A stretch of DNA of 64,000 bases. It comes from Streptococcus suis. Lineage in GTDB: Bacteria; Bacillota; Bacilli; Lactobacillales; Streptococcaceae. Shown here one piece after another: positions 17,548 to 27,015 of the stretch. The translations under genes and the position numbers were made by a program. The notes beneath the pieces were generated by a model that saw only the letters and a program-made list of their open reading frames with translations, did not search any database and was not told the DNA's origin. Numbering within the stretch: the first letter of the stretch is position 1; the number at the start of each line of letters is the position of its first letter. The stretch is taken from NCBI RefSeq assembly GCF_016775005.1, contig NZ_JAEUXI010000007.1, positions 1-64,000 on the forward strand, given 5' to 3'.

Positions 17548-18900
17548 TCATTTCCTTTCTAATGCTTCTACTCTGGTTATCAATTCGTCCAGATTGATTT
17601 CTTTGGTTACGAGCAAATAATCCAACTTCTGCTTGTCTTGTGCTGACAATAGCTGGCTTGATTGCTCCGAGACCGCTGTGTTGACAGTCTCAACAGCTTC
17701 TGCAGTCGAGCTGGCAATAATTCGGACTTCTTCAAGTTGGCTCTGTTGCTCTTTTAGCTGTCTGGTCGTGACCAGTTGCTTTGTCCTTCTTCGAACATTG
17801 TCCAGTTGCCACTCTTCAGCAGACTTAAACTTGTCACCAATCGTCAAATTAGACCGCTCAACACTTACTAGGTCAATCTGCCGTGCTACTACTCTCAATC
17901 GTTCGTCAATAAACATAACAGGATTGATGACCCTGTATGTGTTCCCTTCCTCAAACTCGTCAAAGTTTGGATTGATGTGTGACAAGTTGACTGCCGAGAC
18001 AGAGTATTGATAGGCTACTGCCTTTTGAGTAGCTAGCTGGCTCTCTCCTGCTTGTTTTAAAGCAGCAGGGTCCTCTATGTCATCAAAGGTGGCAGTCTCC
18101 ATCTTAATACCATACTCGGCAATCAAATCAGGTCTATCGATGTAGTCTTTCCCATTGTTGACGGATGCAATGCTGACACGCTGATTTGTCTCACTGTTCT
18201 GTTTGCCGTAGACTAGCAATCGTGACACGATACCCTCTGGGTTGATGTGTTGTTTTAATGACAATAAATTGACAGAGAGCTTGATTTCTGTGTCGCTGTC
18301 GACACCAATCTGTTTCTTTAAGTCAAGGTACCTCTTGCCGTTCTCTTTGCGAATCTGTACCTCTAGTCCATACTCGTTTAGGATAAGGTCTGTCAACGTG
18401 GCAAAAGTCGATTTTGCAGGGTCGACATCTGCTTCCATGTGGTCACCTGTCGCGATTAGGTCTGTCAAATCGCCCGGCAAAAATTCCTTATAAGATTCCA
18501 GGTTATCGTTGTGGAATTTTAATACCTGCTTTACAAATTCAGACTTCTTCCCGCGGTAGATTTGTTGCCGTTGCTTGCTGTCGTTCAGAAAGTCAAGCTC
18601 TGACTTGGCATTGTATGCGAATGTAAATACTCCACTCTCAGCCATGTCATTTGTGATTGGAGCGATACGGCCATAAAATACTTCTCTACCTGTCCGCATA
18701 TTGACTACTTGGACCATGGTCTGCAAGGGCTTGATAAGAGCCTTGTAGCCAGCATTATTTGGTAAGAACTGGAAATCAAACTGGGCAATCTTATTGATTT
18801 CAAATTTAACAATGGCCGACAAGAGCTTGTTCCCGCCGGCCATTGAATCATGGATCGGTGTCACGTTGGCACCGTTTATCAAACTAACTGCATACATCAA
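17548..18900 (-). CDS. Phage tail protein (Tal / tail-associated, N-terminal gp27-like)
   Basis: The 450-residue protein begins MMYAVSLINGANVTPIHDS and contains the tail-hub type core common to Siphoviridae proteins encoded after Dit, then a C-terminal coiled coil from about 365 on (RRRTKQLVTTRQLKEQQSQLEEVRII). No lytic domain is seen, so it is a short Tal. It overlaps dit by four bases and is followed by the SGNH tail protein that probably attaches to it. Confidence 0.8.
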   Translation of the reverse strand: MMYAVSLINGANVTPIHDSMAGGNKLLSAIVKFEINKIAQFDFQFLPNNAGYKALIKPLQTMVQVVNMRTGREVFYGRIAPITNDMAESGVFTFAYNAKSELDFLNDSKQRQQIYRGKKSEFVKQVLKFHNDNLESYKEFLPGDLTDLIATGDHMEADVDPAKSTFATLTDLILNEYGLEVQIRKENGKRYLDLKKQIGVDSDTEIKLSVNLLSLKQHINPEGIVSRLLVYGKQNSETNQRVSIASVNNGKDYIDRPDLIAEYGIKMETATFDDIEDPAALKQAGESQLATQKAVAYQYSVSAVNLSHINPNFDEFEEGNTYRVINPVMFIDERLRVVARQIDLVSVERSNLTIGDKFKSAEEWQLDNVRRRTKQLVTTRQLKEQQSQLEEVRIIASSTAEAVETVNTAVSEQSSQLLSAQDKQKLDYLLVTKEINLDELITRVEALERK

Positions 18901-19613
18901 ATCAGCTCCTTAAACCATTTGAACGAAATTCTGCCGTTCCCTTCGATGCGAATTTCATTCTCTTTTTCGAGTGTGAAAAAGTCATAAACACGACTACCTG
19001 GAATGATGCTGAATTGTTGATTCCGCATAGTCAATGTCATGTTGCCAGTCGACGTAATCTCTGGTCGTGCCAAACTGATACCCGTGTTGACCAATAGAAT
19101 GTCAAGCGAACCTTTAACATCGAAAGCAATATCTTGGAATGCGTCTAATTCAAAGTTAAATTCATCCCAGATATCGCTTCCTTCAGCTTTCTCGGAAATC
19201 ATGAAGGGATAGGCTTTAAATGGAACTTCTAACGCACCATTTTTCCAGATTGTCTCAAACGAAGCATTTTGTTGTACTTCGGCTAGGAAGTAGTAACCTG
19301 GTAATCCCTCATATTCGAAACGAGTCAAACCGATAGTGCCAAACAGCCAATTAACAACCTGTGTCCGCAGAGTCATCAATGACAATCTGGGATTTATCGT
19401 TGCACTTTCTAGCTCGAATTTACATGTAATCGTTCTCTGCTCGTACAATTGCCCGCCATACACAGAAGAAAAGTCATAATTCTCGTTTGAAAAAGGAATG
19501 GAAACCATAACCTTTTTCTTGTCCGGAATACCGATATCAATAGATGTCAACTTCAATCCCATGTCGTCGAATGAGTTCCTGTTGTTAAAATTTACTGCAT
19601 ATCCTCTTACCAA
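18897..19613 (-). CDS. Distal tail protein (Dit)
   Basis: The 238-residue protein is a Sipho_tail/Dit family member: N-terminal half with NFNNRNSFDDMGLKLTSIDIG and a ring-forming beta domain, C-terminal galectin-like half ending RISFKWFKELI. Position between the tape measure gene and Tal is diagnostic. It overlaps the tape measure gene by seven bases. Confidence 0.88.
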   Translation of the reverse strand: MVRGYAVNFNNRNSFDDMGLKLTSIDIGIPDKKKVMVSIPFSNENYDFSSVYGGQLYEQRTITCKFELESATINPRLSLMTLRTQVVNWLFGTIGLTRFEYEGLPGYYFLAEVQQNASFETIWKNGALEVPFKAYPFMISEKAEGSDIWDEFNFELDAFQDIAFDVKGSLDILLVNTGISLARPEITSTGNMTLTMRNQQFSIIPGSRVYDFFTLEKENEIRIEGNGRISFKWFKELI

Positions 19614-22267
19614 CCAACCGTACCTCCTTGATCAACAATTATCATTCTTTGAGCCTGTTCTTCGCTAATATACCCTATCAGCAACTTGGCAAAAGTTTTC
19701 CCGTCAACCTGCAAATATACCGGTTGCGGTTGAGTTTCCTGTTTAGGTACTTCAACAACGATTTTGTCCGACATTTGCTCCATTATGAGACCAGCCAACA
19801 TGCTCATTGTCGGCTTATTCAATGGCAACACTGCTTCTGGACCAGCTTCTCCACCGACCATTAAGTTATTACCGTTCATACCGAAAATGGTCGGTCCATT
19901 CATGATACCGCCTTTGGCATACCATTCAACACCGATACTAGGTACGCCTTTCTCTGCCCATTCTAACGGGTTCATGGAGCCAGAAAAACTAAAATGAGGC
20001 ATTTTAAGATGTGGCCATTTAAATTCAAAATTAAATAATCCCTTTATTGTCTCAATAGCGTTTGACACAATATCTTTTGCTCCATTGATAGCGTTTGAAA
20101 TGGTATCTTTAATACCGTTCCATATGTTCGTGACCGTTGTCCACACATTTTGGAAAATCGAAGTTACTGTATTGTAAATACCGTTTACAGTATTACTGAT
20201 AAACGATGTGATATTACTCCAAATCGATGAAGTAGTATCTTTAATACCGTTCCATATATTCGTGACAGTCGTCCATACGTTTTGAAAAATTGAAGTTACT
20301 GTATTGTAAATTCCGTTTACGATGTTGCTAATAAACGATGCGATATTACTCCAAATCGATGAAAAAGTATTAAAAATAGCATTGAGAATGAAAGTGAAGA
20401 ACGTTGATAGTGCGGTCCAAATAGCCTGTCCATTTGAGACGACACTGTTCCAAATACCTGTCAGAAAGGACATAAAAGATGACCACATTTGTCTGCCTGT
20501 TTCGGTCTGCGTAAAGAACCATACCAATGCAGCAACAAGCGCAGCAATTGCCATAACGACAATCATTATCGGATTAGCAGACAGGACAGCGTTAAAAATT
20601 CCAAAGGCACCACTTGCTCCCATTGTGGCTGCCGCTTGGGTTGCTTCTGCTGCTGTTAAAGCACCGGATTGGACAAATCGGGCCAACATCAACCCGTTTC
20701 CAACAGCAAGTAAGGTATTACGAACCGTTTCTATTGCTTGAATAGTGCCTGTTACCAACTTATATCCTGCCCAGGCAGTTGTAATACCTACAATAGCAGC
20801 TTTAAAGGCATCAACTGTCGGTCCGCCTTTTTCGAACAATGAGATAAAATCAGAAACCTTGCCTGCACCTTCCGTAACGATATCGACAGCAGTTTCAAAC
20901 GAAGATTTGATTGTATCGCCAATTTGAGTCGTTGTTGTTATGATGGTCTCAGCAGTGCCGGAATCCATCCCTAATTTGGTAAGTAAGTCGATATTGTCCT
21001 TCTCGCTCATAGAGCCAAAAAGAACATCGAATATCGAGCTGATGGTAGCGAAAGCTAAATTCAGTCCCTCGGTCAATCCTTGGAAACTTCCTTCAGGAAC
21101 TGAGAAGACTTTTTCCAAAAACGTGACAAACGCCTGAGATACTTGAGGTAAGACTTGGTCGAACAAAATCATAAATAGACTTGGCAATGTTGAACCAAGT
21201 GCGCCTAGCAATTCTGTCGCACCTGTAATCAAACCAGGTAGCAGTGCTGATAAGATTTGTGGCAAGTATCCAGCTAAAATCTGAATCACTTGAGATAAAC
21301 CTTGAATCAATCGTGGCAGTGCCTCAACAAGCCGTGGAACGATATTTTCGAGAGCGATACCGATAGCCTCGGTTAGCCCTCCAACCAATTCACCAAAATC
21401 TTGGTCTGGGTCTGCCATACCAGTTAGGAAGTTCTCCCAGGCAGCCTTTACCATGCCCACAGAGCCAGAAATGGTAGATGCTGCCTCTTTCGAAGTCGTA
21501 CCAGCAATTCCCATTTGCTCCTGCATGATATGGATAGCTTCAGTCACATCAGCAAACGACGAAATATCATACTTGATTCCGCTGATTTTCTCGGCGTCAT
21601 CAAGCAAGCGTTGCATTTCCTCTTTTGTTCCGCCATAACCAAGCTTAAGGTTATCCAACATCGTGTAGTTCTGCTTGGCAAATCCTTGGTATGCGTTTTG
21701 GATGGATTCCATCGAGGTACCCATCTTGTTCGCATTGTCAGACATGTCGATAATAGCCTGGTCAGCAAGTTTAGCGGCTTTCTCAGTATCTCCGCCAACC
21801 GATTGAATCAGCGAGGCAGAGAATGATGTTGCCGTTTCCATATACTGATTAGCAGACAGACCGGCGGTCCTGTATGCAATTTTGGATTTGCTTAACAAAT
21901 CCTCTTGAGCGTTCATGAGCTTGTTATACTCACCAGATGCCTCATCTACACTCTTGCCAACAGATTGTGCATACTCTTCTAGTGACTTTCCACCTGCCCC
22001 AAAAAGAGTCTCGACACCACCAACCAATTGCTCGTACTCGGCGTAATGTTTGGTTGCTGCGCCTGTAAGCCCAGCTAATGCAGTAATACCAATGGCAAGA
22101 CCAGTAGCCATGACCTTCCCTGCTTTGGTCGCAAGTTGCCCTATCTTACCAAATACCGCAGAGAGTTTCCCGTGCGCTCCTTCGGCTTTGCCTGTTGTTT
22201 CATCAATAGCCTTATTAGCAGACTTGTTATCAATTCCAATTTTGCCAAACAATTCAAAAATGTTCAT
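19607..22267 (-). CDS. Tail tape measure protein
   Basis: An 886-residue protein that sets tail length and is ejected with DNA. The N-terminal 300 residues contain the PhageMin_Tail/TP901 core with SVGKSVDEASGEYNKLMNAQEDLL and a glycine/alanine-rich helix at about 50-70; the middle has long hydrophobic helices (for example ANPIMIVVMAIAALVAALVWFF). Residues in the region encoded by 20101-20364 form two near-identical 44-residue repeats beginning SSIWSNI(A/T)SFISN. Longest gene of the tail module, downstream of the frameshifted chaperones. Confidence 0.93.
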   Translation of the reverse strand: MNIFELFGKIGIDNKSANKAIDETTGKAEGAHGKLSAVFGKIGQLATKAGKVMATGLAIGITALAGLTGAATKHYAEYEQLVGGVETLFGAGGKSLEEYAQSVGKSVDEASGEYNKLMNAQEDLLSKSKIAYRTAGLSANQYMETATSFSASLIQSVGGDTEKAAKLADQAIIDMSDNANKMGTSMESIQNAYQGFAKQNYTMLDNLKLGYGGTKEEMQRLLDDAEKISGIKYDISSFADVTEAIHIMQEQMGIAGTTSKEAASTISGSVGMVKAAWENFLTGMADPDQDFGELVGGLTEAIGIALENIVPRLVEALPRLIQGLSQVIQILAGYLPQILSALLPGLITGATELLGALGSTLPSLFMILFDQVLPQVSQAFVTFLEKVFSVPEGSFQGLTEGLNLAFATISSIFDVLFGSMSEKDNIDLLTKLGMDSGTAETIITTTTQIGDTIKSSFETAVDIVTEGAGKVSDFISLFEKGGPTVDAFKAAIVGITTAWAGYKLVTGTIQAIETVRNTLLAVGNGLMLARFVQSGALTAAEATQAAATMGASGAFGIFNAVLSANPIMIVVMAIAALVAALVWFFTQTETGRQMWSSFMSFLTGIWNSVVSNGQAIWTALSTFFTFILNAIFNTFSSIWSNIASFISNIVNGIYNTVTSIFQNVWTTVTNIWNGIKDTTSSIWSNITSFISNTVNGIYNTVTSIFQNVWTTVTNIWNGIKDTISNAINGAKDIVSNAIETIKGLFNFEFKWPHLKMPHFSFSGSMNPLEWAEKGVPSIGVEWYAKGGIMNGPTIFGMNGNNLMVGGEAGPEAVLPLNKPTMSMLAGLIMEQMSDKIVVEVPKQETQPQPVYLQVDGKTFAKLLIGYISEEQAQRMIIVDQGGTVGW
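20101..20364 (-). repeat. 132-bp tandem duplication in the tape measure gene
   Basis: Two near-identical copies offset by 132 bases (for example TATCTTTAATACCGTTCCAT at 20104 and 20236) encode a 44-residue repeat. The period is in frame, so it changes tail length rather than breaking the gene. Confidence 0.85.
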
Positions 22268-22270
22268 GCT

Positions 22271-23004
22271 TTACTCTCCTTTCTTTGGTAATTTCAAGAT
22301 AGATTCAGCCAAGGCAATGGCTTCTTGGTCTTTTTCTTTCGATTGTTGCTTCTTGTTTTGCTTTTCAAGATAACTTTTTTTCGAGTATCTCTTGATAAAG
22401 TCAGATAATGACATGTCTACATCTTTTGATTTCCAGATGTCAGTCAATTCCTCTTTATCTTGCTCATCTAACAGGTACATAAAAAAATCCAAAGCCTCAC
22501 TGAGAGTTTGGGTCTCTAGCAAAGTCTTTGGATTTCCGTACCGCTTGAAAAGTATATCTCTTAATTTATGGATATCTAACCCAACAGCGAAGCAATAGAT
22601 TGGAAAAAATCTTTGAGTTCCGCCTTTTTGCCGAAATCAATCAATAATTTTGAGTAATCAAGCATACTCAATGATTCAATTTCCTTCTGACTCGTACCAG
22701 TTAGGTCAGCCAAGAATTTGTTGACATCAGCCTTCGCATCGTTAACATGACGCAAGATAGCAAAGCCGATGTCAGTTACCAACACCATGCCACGTTTTTG
22801 ATACTCGGTATTCGCAACTTCTTGTTCCTTCTTGGTCGGCTTTTTCTTTTTGTGATCAGCTAACGGAATGACATCTTTTCCAGCACCATATTGTCGTTCA
22901 ATCAAAGAAACAACTTCTTCCTTGATGTCGAGCTTGCCAATGATGGACAACATCGTAAAGATGTCGCCACCATTGAGCTCACGCATTTCTAGTTTTTCAG
23001 ACAT
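22271..23004 (-). CDS. Tail assembly chaperone gpGT, made by -1 frameshift
   Basis: The gpG frame contains T-TTT-TTC (22609-22603) in register as an X-XXY-YYZ slippery heptamer within GAT TTT TTC, eight codons before its stop. After a -1 slip the frame is open past the gpG stop through LDIHKLRDILFKRYGNPKTL to 22271, giving a fusion of 134 plus 110 residues (about 244). The G-T arrangement before the tape measure gene is conserved across long-tailed phages, where the fusion loads the tape measure protein. The short 22271-22522 frame is its second part, not a separate gene. Confidence 0.82.
22576..23004 (-). CDS. Tail assembly chaperone gpG
   Basis: Zero-frame product, 142 residues, acidic and helical, with a lysine-rich patch (DHKKKKPTKKEQEV). 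It lies between the major tail protein and the tape measure gene, the standard place for gpG-type chaperones. It ends at the stop at 22576 unless ribosomes slip at 22609-22603 (see gpGT). Confidence 0.82.
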   Translation of the reverse strand: MSEKLEMRELNGGDIFTMLSIIGKLDIKEEVVSLIERQYGAGKDVIPLADHKKKKPTKKEQEVANTEYQKRGMVLVTDIGFAILRHVNDAKADVNKFLADLTGTSQKEIESLSMLDYSKLLIDFGKKAELKDFFQSIASLLG

Positions 23005-23016
23005 GTAGACCTCCTA

Positions 23017-23634
23017 TTAAGCAATTTCTGGGAAATAGATACGACACGGCAGGCTCAAATCATCAACCTGTCCCTCGTCAGCATGAGCTTCAAAAGTCAT
23101 AGTGATGACCGCCTCTTCATTATCTTTGGTCTCAAAGTCAAGACCAGAAGTACATAAAGCATTATCGATGATAACGATAATTGGGTCGTTTGTCCCGGAC
23201 ATCGTTCCCACGATACCGAGGTTTTCGATATAATCTGTGTTTTCGAGTTTTGATTTGCCGGAAATCACTTTGTAACCTGTCGGCGCATCCGTTCCATCAG
23301 CTTCTTTGATTTCCCCATTAATTGATAGTCGGATATTCTCGGCAGTCAGTTCTTTGACATTCGTCTCAATCTTAGCCGTCTGGCTCTCGAGAATTTTTTG
23401 GCCAACAGCGGGCGTAAACACACCGTCAATCTCAACTACACGATAATTGACTTCAACTGTTACCTTGTTCCCTCCGGCAGTTGCACCTAACAAATCACCT
23501 TCCCATTGTCCAGTGCCTTCTTTACCGCCTGTTGGATTCCAGGTTAGATTTTTATAAATCGCGCCCGCATTAATCAAGTAATGCTTTGGCGTGCTGGTGG
23601 TGTAGCCAGTTCGCTTCACAGCTGCTTTATTCAT
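23017..23634 (-). CDS. Major tail protein
   Basis: The 205-residue protein forms the tail tube. It is beta-rich with the HYLINAGAIYKNLTWNPTGGKEGTGQWEGD opening region of the streptococcal tail-tube family and ends in DEGQVDDLSLPCRIYFPEIA. The position between the tail completion protein and the chaperones supports the call. Confidence 0.85.
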   Translation of the reverse strand: MNKAAVKRTGYTTSTPKHYLINAGAIYKNLTWNPTGGKEGTGQWEGDLLGATAGGNKVTVEVNYRVVEIDGVFTPAVGQKILESQTAKIETNVKELTAENIRLSINGEIKEADGTDAPTGYKVISGKSKLENTDYIENLGIVGTMSGTNDPIIVIIDNALCTSGLDFETKDNEEAVITMTFEAHADEGQVDDLSLPCRIYFPEIA

Positions 23635-24003
23635 TTATTTTCTCCAATCTAATTTAATAAAAAAACGCAAATTCCGTCGTTGCAGGTCGTCCAAGTTAGT
23701 TGGCACTATCTGCATCGCTTGGAATTGCGTTCGCATGTAGCAATCTTCGAGCATTTTGTCAAAATGTCTAAAGTGCATCTTGATGCTTTCGGATAATGTT
23801 TCGATTTCGACCTGATCCAGTCCTTTGTTACAAAAAACATCCACATCTAAGTAACAACCGTCTGCGTGACGATCAATATTGGTCAAGCTGGTTGCAAAGA
23901 CCACATAGGGATACTTAACAGTCTTAGCAGAGTTCTTGATGTAGTAGCTTTCGTTGTGGATGCTTTTCAGCTCTTTTAAGATTGTTTTGATTACTTCTTT
24001 CAT
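23635..24003 (-). CDS. Tail completion / terminator protein
   Basis: The 122-residue protein has the fold pattern of gpU/tail terminator proteins (helical N-terminus, then strands with YPYVVFATSL and YLDVDVFCNKG). It directly precedes the major tail gene in the conserved order connector, closure, gp10-like, terminator, tube. Confidence 0.68.
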   Translation of the reverse strand: MKEVIKTILKELKSIHNESYYIKNSAKTVKYPYVVFATSLTNIDRHADGCYLDVDVFCNKGLDQVEIETLSESIKMHFRHFDKMLEDCYMRTQFQAMQIVPTNLDDLQRRNLRFFIKLDWRK

Positions 24004-24411
24004 CTACCCTCCTAAATCTCTCAAGCAGTCTGCTAGAATGTCCTTTATGGCTTTCTGATTTTGCCTAAAAGCTGGTCTGAGGTACGGTTGCGGCGGCATT
24101 CCGTAAGTAAAATGCACCTCACCGTCAGGCGTTTTATACAACCAGCCGCCCTTGCGACCATTTCCGTTTTCGGCAAATTCACCAGTACCAAATTCAACAT
24201 AGATAGCATACTCGCAGTTGGTGCCGACATAGGCTACCAATTCGCTCTCATTGACCTTGTAGCCAATACTGTCTCGTAAGCCTCCGGTTTCTCCGACAGG
24301 TGCCAAAAGCACAGCCTGACCTTCAACCAATAACGCAGCCTTTATGAGTCCTCTAATCATCGCTCGCTCAAGTTCTCTCTTGACGGCTGCTGAATTATCT
24401 ACAAATTTCAT
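24004..24411 (-). CDS. HK97 gp10-like head-tail protein
   Basis: A 135-residue HK97_gp10 family protein, with VAPVGETGGLRDSIGYKV and YVGTNCEYAIYVEFGTGEFAENG motifs and a C-terminal PQPYLRPAFRQNQKAI block typical of the family. It acts at the head-tail joining step. Abuts neighbours without gaps. Confidence 0.88.
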   Translation of the reverse strand: MKFVDNSAAVKRELERAMIRGLIKAALLVEGQAVLLAPVGETGGLRDSIGYKVNESELVAYVGTNCEYAIYVEFGTGEFAENGNGRKGGWLYKTPDGEVHFTYGMPPQPYLRPAFRQNQKAIKDILADCLRDLGG

Positions 24412-24719
24412 CAGTGGACACCTTTGACATAGATTTCCAGATGATGTCCAATATTCACTGGATCATCAACATAGGTCACCTCATAGGTTTTTCCGTTTAC
24501 TTCGATTTTGTCGTCAATTTCAGCATTGACTGTCATGTCCTTAGTCAAGATGACATGGGTACTATCTTCAAGGTAGGCTAGTTTGTCTGTTGATTCACTG
24601 CCATCCAGCATATCCATATATCCTGCAAATACAGCTACGCGTTTATGCTCAAAGATTTCTTGGCCCAATTCATTTTCGCCAACCAAATTACGCTTAAATA
24701 GATAAAATGCTAGCATCAT
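24411..24719 (-). CDS. Head closure protein
   Basis: About 102 residues from the ATG at 24719, which forms an ATGA overlap with the connector stop. Contains VFAGYMDMLDGSESTDKLAYLEDSTHVILT and a short beta-barrel-like tail. By position it is the stopper/head closure protein; sequence resemblance to a named family is weak. Confidence 0.65.
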   Translation of the reverse strand: MMLAFYLFKRNLVGENELGQEIFEHKRVAVFAGYMDMLDGSESTDKLAYLEDSTHVILTKDMTVNAEIDDKIEVNGKTYEVTYVDDPVNIGHHLEIYVKGVH

Positions 24720-25246
24720 GACCACCTCAGCTTTCGGTACTTGTCCAAAAAACCAAGTAGGCTGACTGGGTAGCCCTCTGAACTTTCGGCAGCCGTCACA
24801 TCGTAATAGGTCACGGACCAGCGGGCCACTGTTTCGGACTTAATCCCGGCTTTGTCTCGCATCTTGGCATCGTAAGCAATCAACTTCTTGACACCTGTCA
24901 GCACGTCCGCAGGATAGCTTATTTTCGTCGCTATGGCACCCGAATTGGTTTCTGTGATAAAATCCCCACGGACAGTAATTACACTGTCAGAGACACTCTC
25001 AACGATGTATAGACCATCGTTGTAGTCCGTGCCGTTGATTTCAATTGTGTCACCAGATTGGAAGATATCCACACGACCACTACTGGCCTTGATTGTGCTT
25101 CCAGACAATCGCAAACCACGGATGCGGAATTTAATCAACTGAAAATTGTTATTAGTCAGGTTTCGGACCATGGTTTCCAAACCGTCACAGGTTTCTTGTG
25201 TAATGCTAGAATCTAATTCTTGCGCATCATCTAGATCAATAATCAT
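24716..25246 (-). CDS. Head-tail connector protein (gp6-like adaptor)
   Basis: The 176-residue protein starts at ATG 25246 behind GGAGGT; four codons upstream are excluded. An N-terminal helical part and a C-terminal helical part (PADVLTGVKKLIAYDAKMRDKAGIKSETV) surround a small beta domain that contains a motif FQSGDTIEINGTDYNDGLYIVESV. It follows the capsid genes, as expected for the ring adaptor. Confidence 0.72.
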   Translation of the reverse strand: MIIDLDDAQELDSSITQETCDGLETMVRNLTNNNFQLIKFRIRGLRLSGSTIKASSGRVDIFQSGDTIEINGTDYNDGLYIVESVSDSVITVRGDFITETNSGAIATKISYPADVLTGVKKLIAYDAKMRDKAGIKSETVARWSVTYYDVTAAESSEGYPVSLLGFLDKYRKLRWS

Positions 25247-25278
25247 ACATACCTCCAATTAAAAAGGAGAGTAGCTGA

Positions 25279-25506
25279 CTACTCCCCTAGTTTTGATGCT
25301 TCTAAAATCTCAATTAAAGTTTCGGTTTTTGCATTCTTGGCATACTCGATGCCAGCTGCATCCAATTGGGCTTTGATATCGTCACGGGACAAACCTTCCT
25401 GTTCTTTGTCCTCAACGATTTCTTCAAAACCTGCTTCGATGAGCCGGTCAGCTACCAAGTCGTTATCTGTTACTTTTATAACATTCAATCTCTTAAATTT
25501 ACGCAT
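25279..25506 (-). CDS. Small head protein with HeH/LEM-like helix
   Basis: Seventy-five residues; the second half (LSRDDIKAQLDAAGIEYAKNAKTETLIEIL) has the pattern of the HeH/LEM DNA-binding helix-extension-helix often found in a small phage protein after the capsid gene. Role unknown. Eleven bases after the capsid gene. Confidence 0.65.
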   Translation of the reverse strand: MRKFKRLNVIKVTDNDLVADRLIEAGFEEIVEDKEQEGLSRDDIKAQLDAAGIEYAKNAKTETLIEILEASKLGE

Positions 25507-25516
25507 AGCCTACCTC

Positions 25517-26434
25517 CTAGGCTACTGTGTTGGCAAAGATTGACTTCTCTTTGGATTTTGGAATCCAGATGTCGTGATACTTACGGTAGTCCATATCCCA
25601 AGCATTCGCACGTTGGTTGGTCATTGGATCAAATACACGCACCACATCAGTTTTAGACACTGCGATAGGGGCATTCTCAGCAATGATGAGCCAGTTGATT
25701 GCTTTTGCAGATGAATCTGCGACAAAACCACCTTTTTCTTGCCCGCCGGTCTTACCATCATTAAATTGGAATGCCGTTTGAAGCAAAGCTTGCTGGGTTG
25801 GCACGATTTCGTGACCATCAAGCTTAGTCACAACTGTTGCCACTTCGCCAGCTGGTGCAGTGTTGACTGTTGACATACGTTTTGCAGCTTTGTCATCAAG
25901 CCCAAGGTTAGTCAACATAGTTTCAGACATGGTAATTTTAAGCTTAGAGGTATTTCCAACAACCTCTTTTACCTTTGCAATGTCTTTCAAGAGCTCAGTC
26001 AAGATGTTTGAGTCTGTGATTGTAGCTGTACGAGTTTGACCGACTTCAATAGCTTTAGCAGCGATTGCAGAGTAACGGTAAGCATCGATTTCAGGTACAA
26101 CCAAAGTGCGCTGGAACTCGCCCATGACAGTTCCTGCAGTTGCTACAAAGTTGGTTTCATCCACATCCATAGCATCCAGCTGGAATTTACGACCACGGTC
26201 TTGGGTAAGTTTGTAGGTGTCCCACGTAAGCGTCACAGCACCATCAACGTAACCAGAAGAACGATCATAATCTGCAAGACCATCCATGACGATAGACGGT
26301 AATTTGACTTCGTTACCGCCGTTGTATTGAACCAATTTGCTATTGACTTCCATCCAGCCGGTTGTTGACTCTTGCACAATTTGCTTATCGAGAGCTGGTT
26401 GGAAAATTTTTGAATATTCGAGTGTGTTTGGCAT
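25517..26434 (-). CDS. Major capsid protein
   Basis: A 305-residue protein with no cleavable delta domain evident; a separate scaffold gene precedes it. It contains VQESTTGWMEVNSKLVQYNGGNEVKLPSI and DRGRKFQLDAMDVDETNF, blocks seen in capsids of Streptococcus and Lactococcus phages. Position between scaffold and connectors supports the call. HK97-like fold is inferred. Confidence 0.85.
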   Translation of the reverse strand: MPNTLEYSKIFQPALDKQIVQESTTGWMEVNSKLVQYNGGNEVKLPSIVMDGLADYDRSSGYVDGAVTLTWDTYKLTQDRGRKFQLDAMDVDETNFVATAGTVMGEFQRTLVVPEIDAYRYSAIAAKAIEVGQTRTATITDSNILTELLKDIAKVKEVVGNTSKLKITMSETMLTNLGLDDKAAKRMSTVNTAPAGEVATVVTKLDGHEIVPTQQALLQTAFQFNDGKTGGQEKGGFVADSSAKAINWLIIAENAPIAVSKTDVVRVFDPMTNQRANAWDMDYRKYHDIWIPKSKEKSIFANTVA

Positions 26435-26457
26435 AGTTTACTTCTCCTTTTTGCGTA

Positions 26458-27015
26458 TTATTTTAGTCCTAATGCCTGGCTAAATTCATTAGCCATAGAT
26501 TGAGCTGGGTCGATTTTTCCGCCTGGTGGGATATCGGCCCCACCCAAATGTTTAAAACCGTTACCAGGCTGTTCTGGCTCTGTGGCTTGGAAGAATGTCG
26601 GATGGTTGGTCTGCAAATCCTTGATTTTACTATCAAGGTCCTTGATGCTACCATCTTCTGCAAATTCCACGTCACCAAGCTTGTACATGAGATAGTCCAC
26701 ATCAGTCGCTTTAGCATTGGTTAGAGCATCCTTGATGGTTTGCTTCTTGACTGTTTCCTTTGCGTCGGCTTCCAGTTGTGATACCTTCTCTTTGTAGGTT
26801 TTGAGTTCATTCTGCAGTTCTTCATTGTCCTTGTTAGATTTTTTCAATGTGTCGAGCGTATTGTTTGCTTCTTTGAGCTTAGCAGCCTGCTCGTTGTAGA
26901 CATCTTTCGGGACAGCGTGCTTAGGAAACTCTTCTTTGACTGCGTTCATGACCGCATCAATGTCTGTTTTTCCATCTGCAGTGTGTTTCTCAATAAGTTC
27001 TTTCAACCAATCCAT
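26458..27015 (-). CDS. Capsid scaffolding protein
   Basis: The 185-residue protein is mostly coiled coil (residues about 40-95, LKEANNTLDTLKKSNKDNEELQNELKT), acidic, with a proline/glycine-rich C-terminus, as in GP20-type phage scaffolds that guide capsid assembly and then leave. It lies immediately before the capsid gene. Confidence 0.85.
   Translation of the reverse strand: MDWLKELIEKHTADGKTDIDAVMNAVKEEFPKHAVPKDVYNEQAAKLKEANNTLDTLKKSNKDNEELQNELKTYKEKVSQLEADAKETVKKQTIKDALTNAKATDVDYLMYKLGDVEFAEDGSIKDLDSKIKDLQTNHPTFFQATEPEQPGNGFKHLGGADIPPGGKIDPAQSMANEFSQALGLK

Noticed and set aside
22271..22522. Independent 83-residue gene with TTG start
   Set aside because: Better explained as the T part of the gpGT frameshift product; no ribosome site at the TTG.
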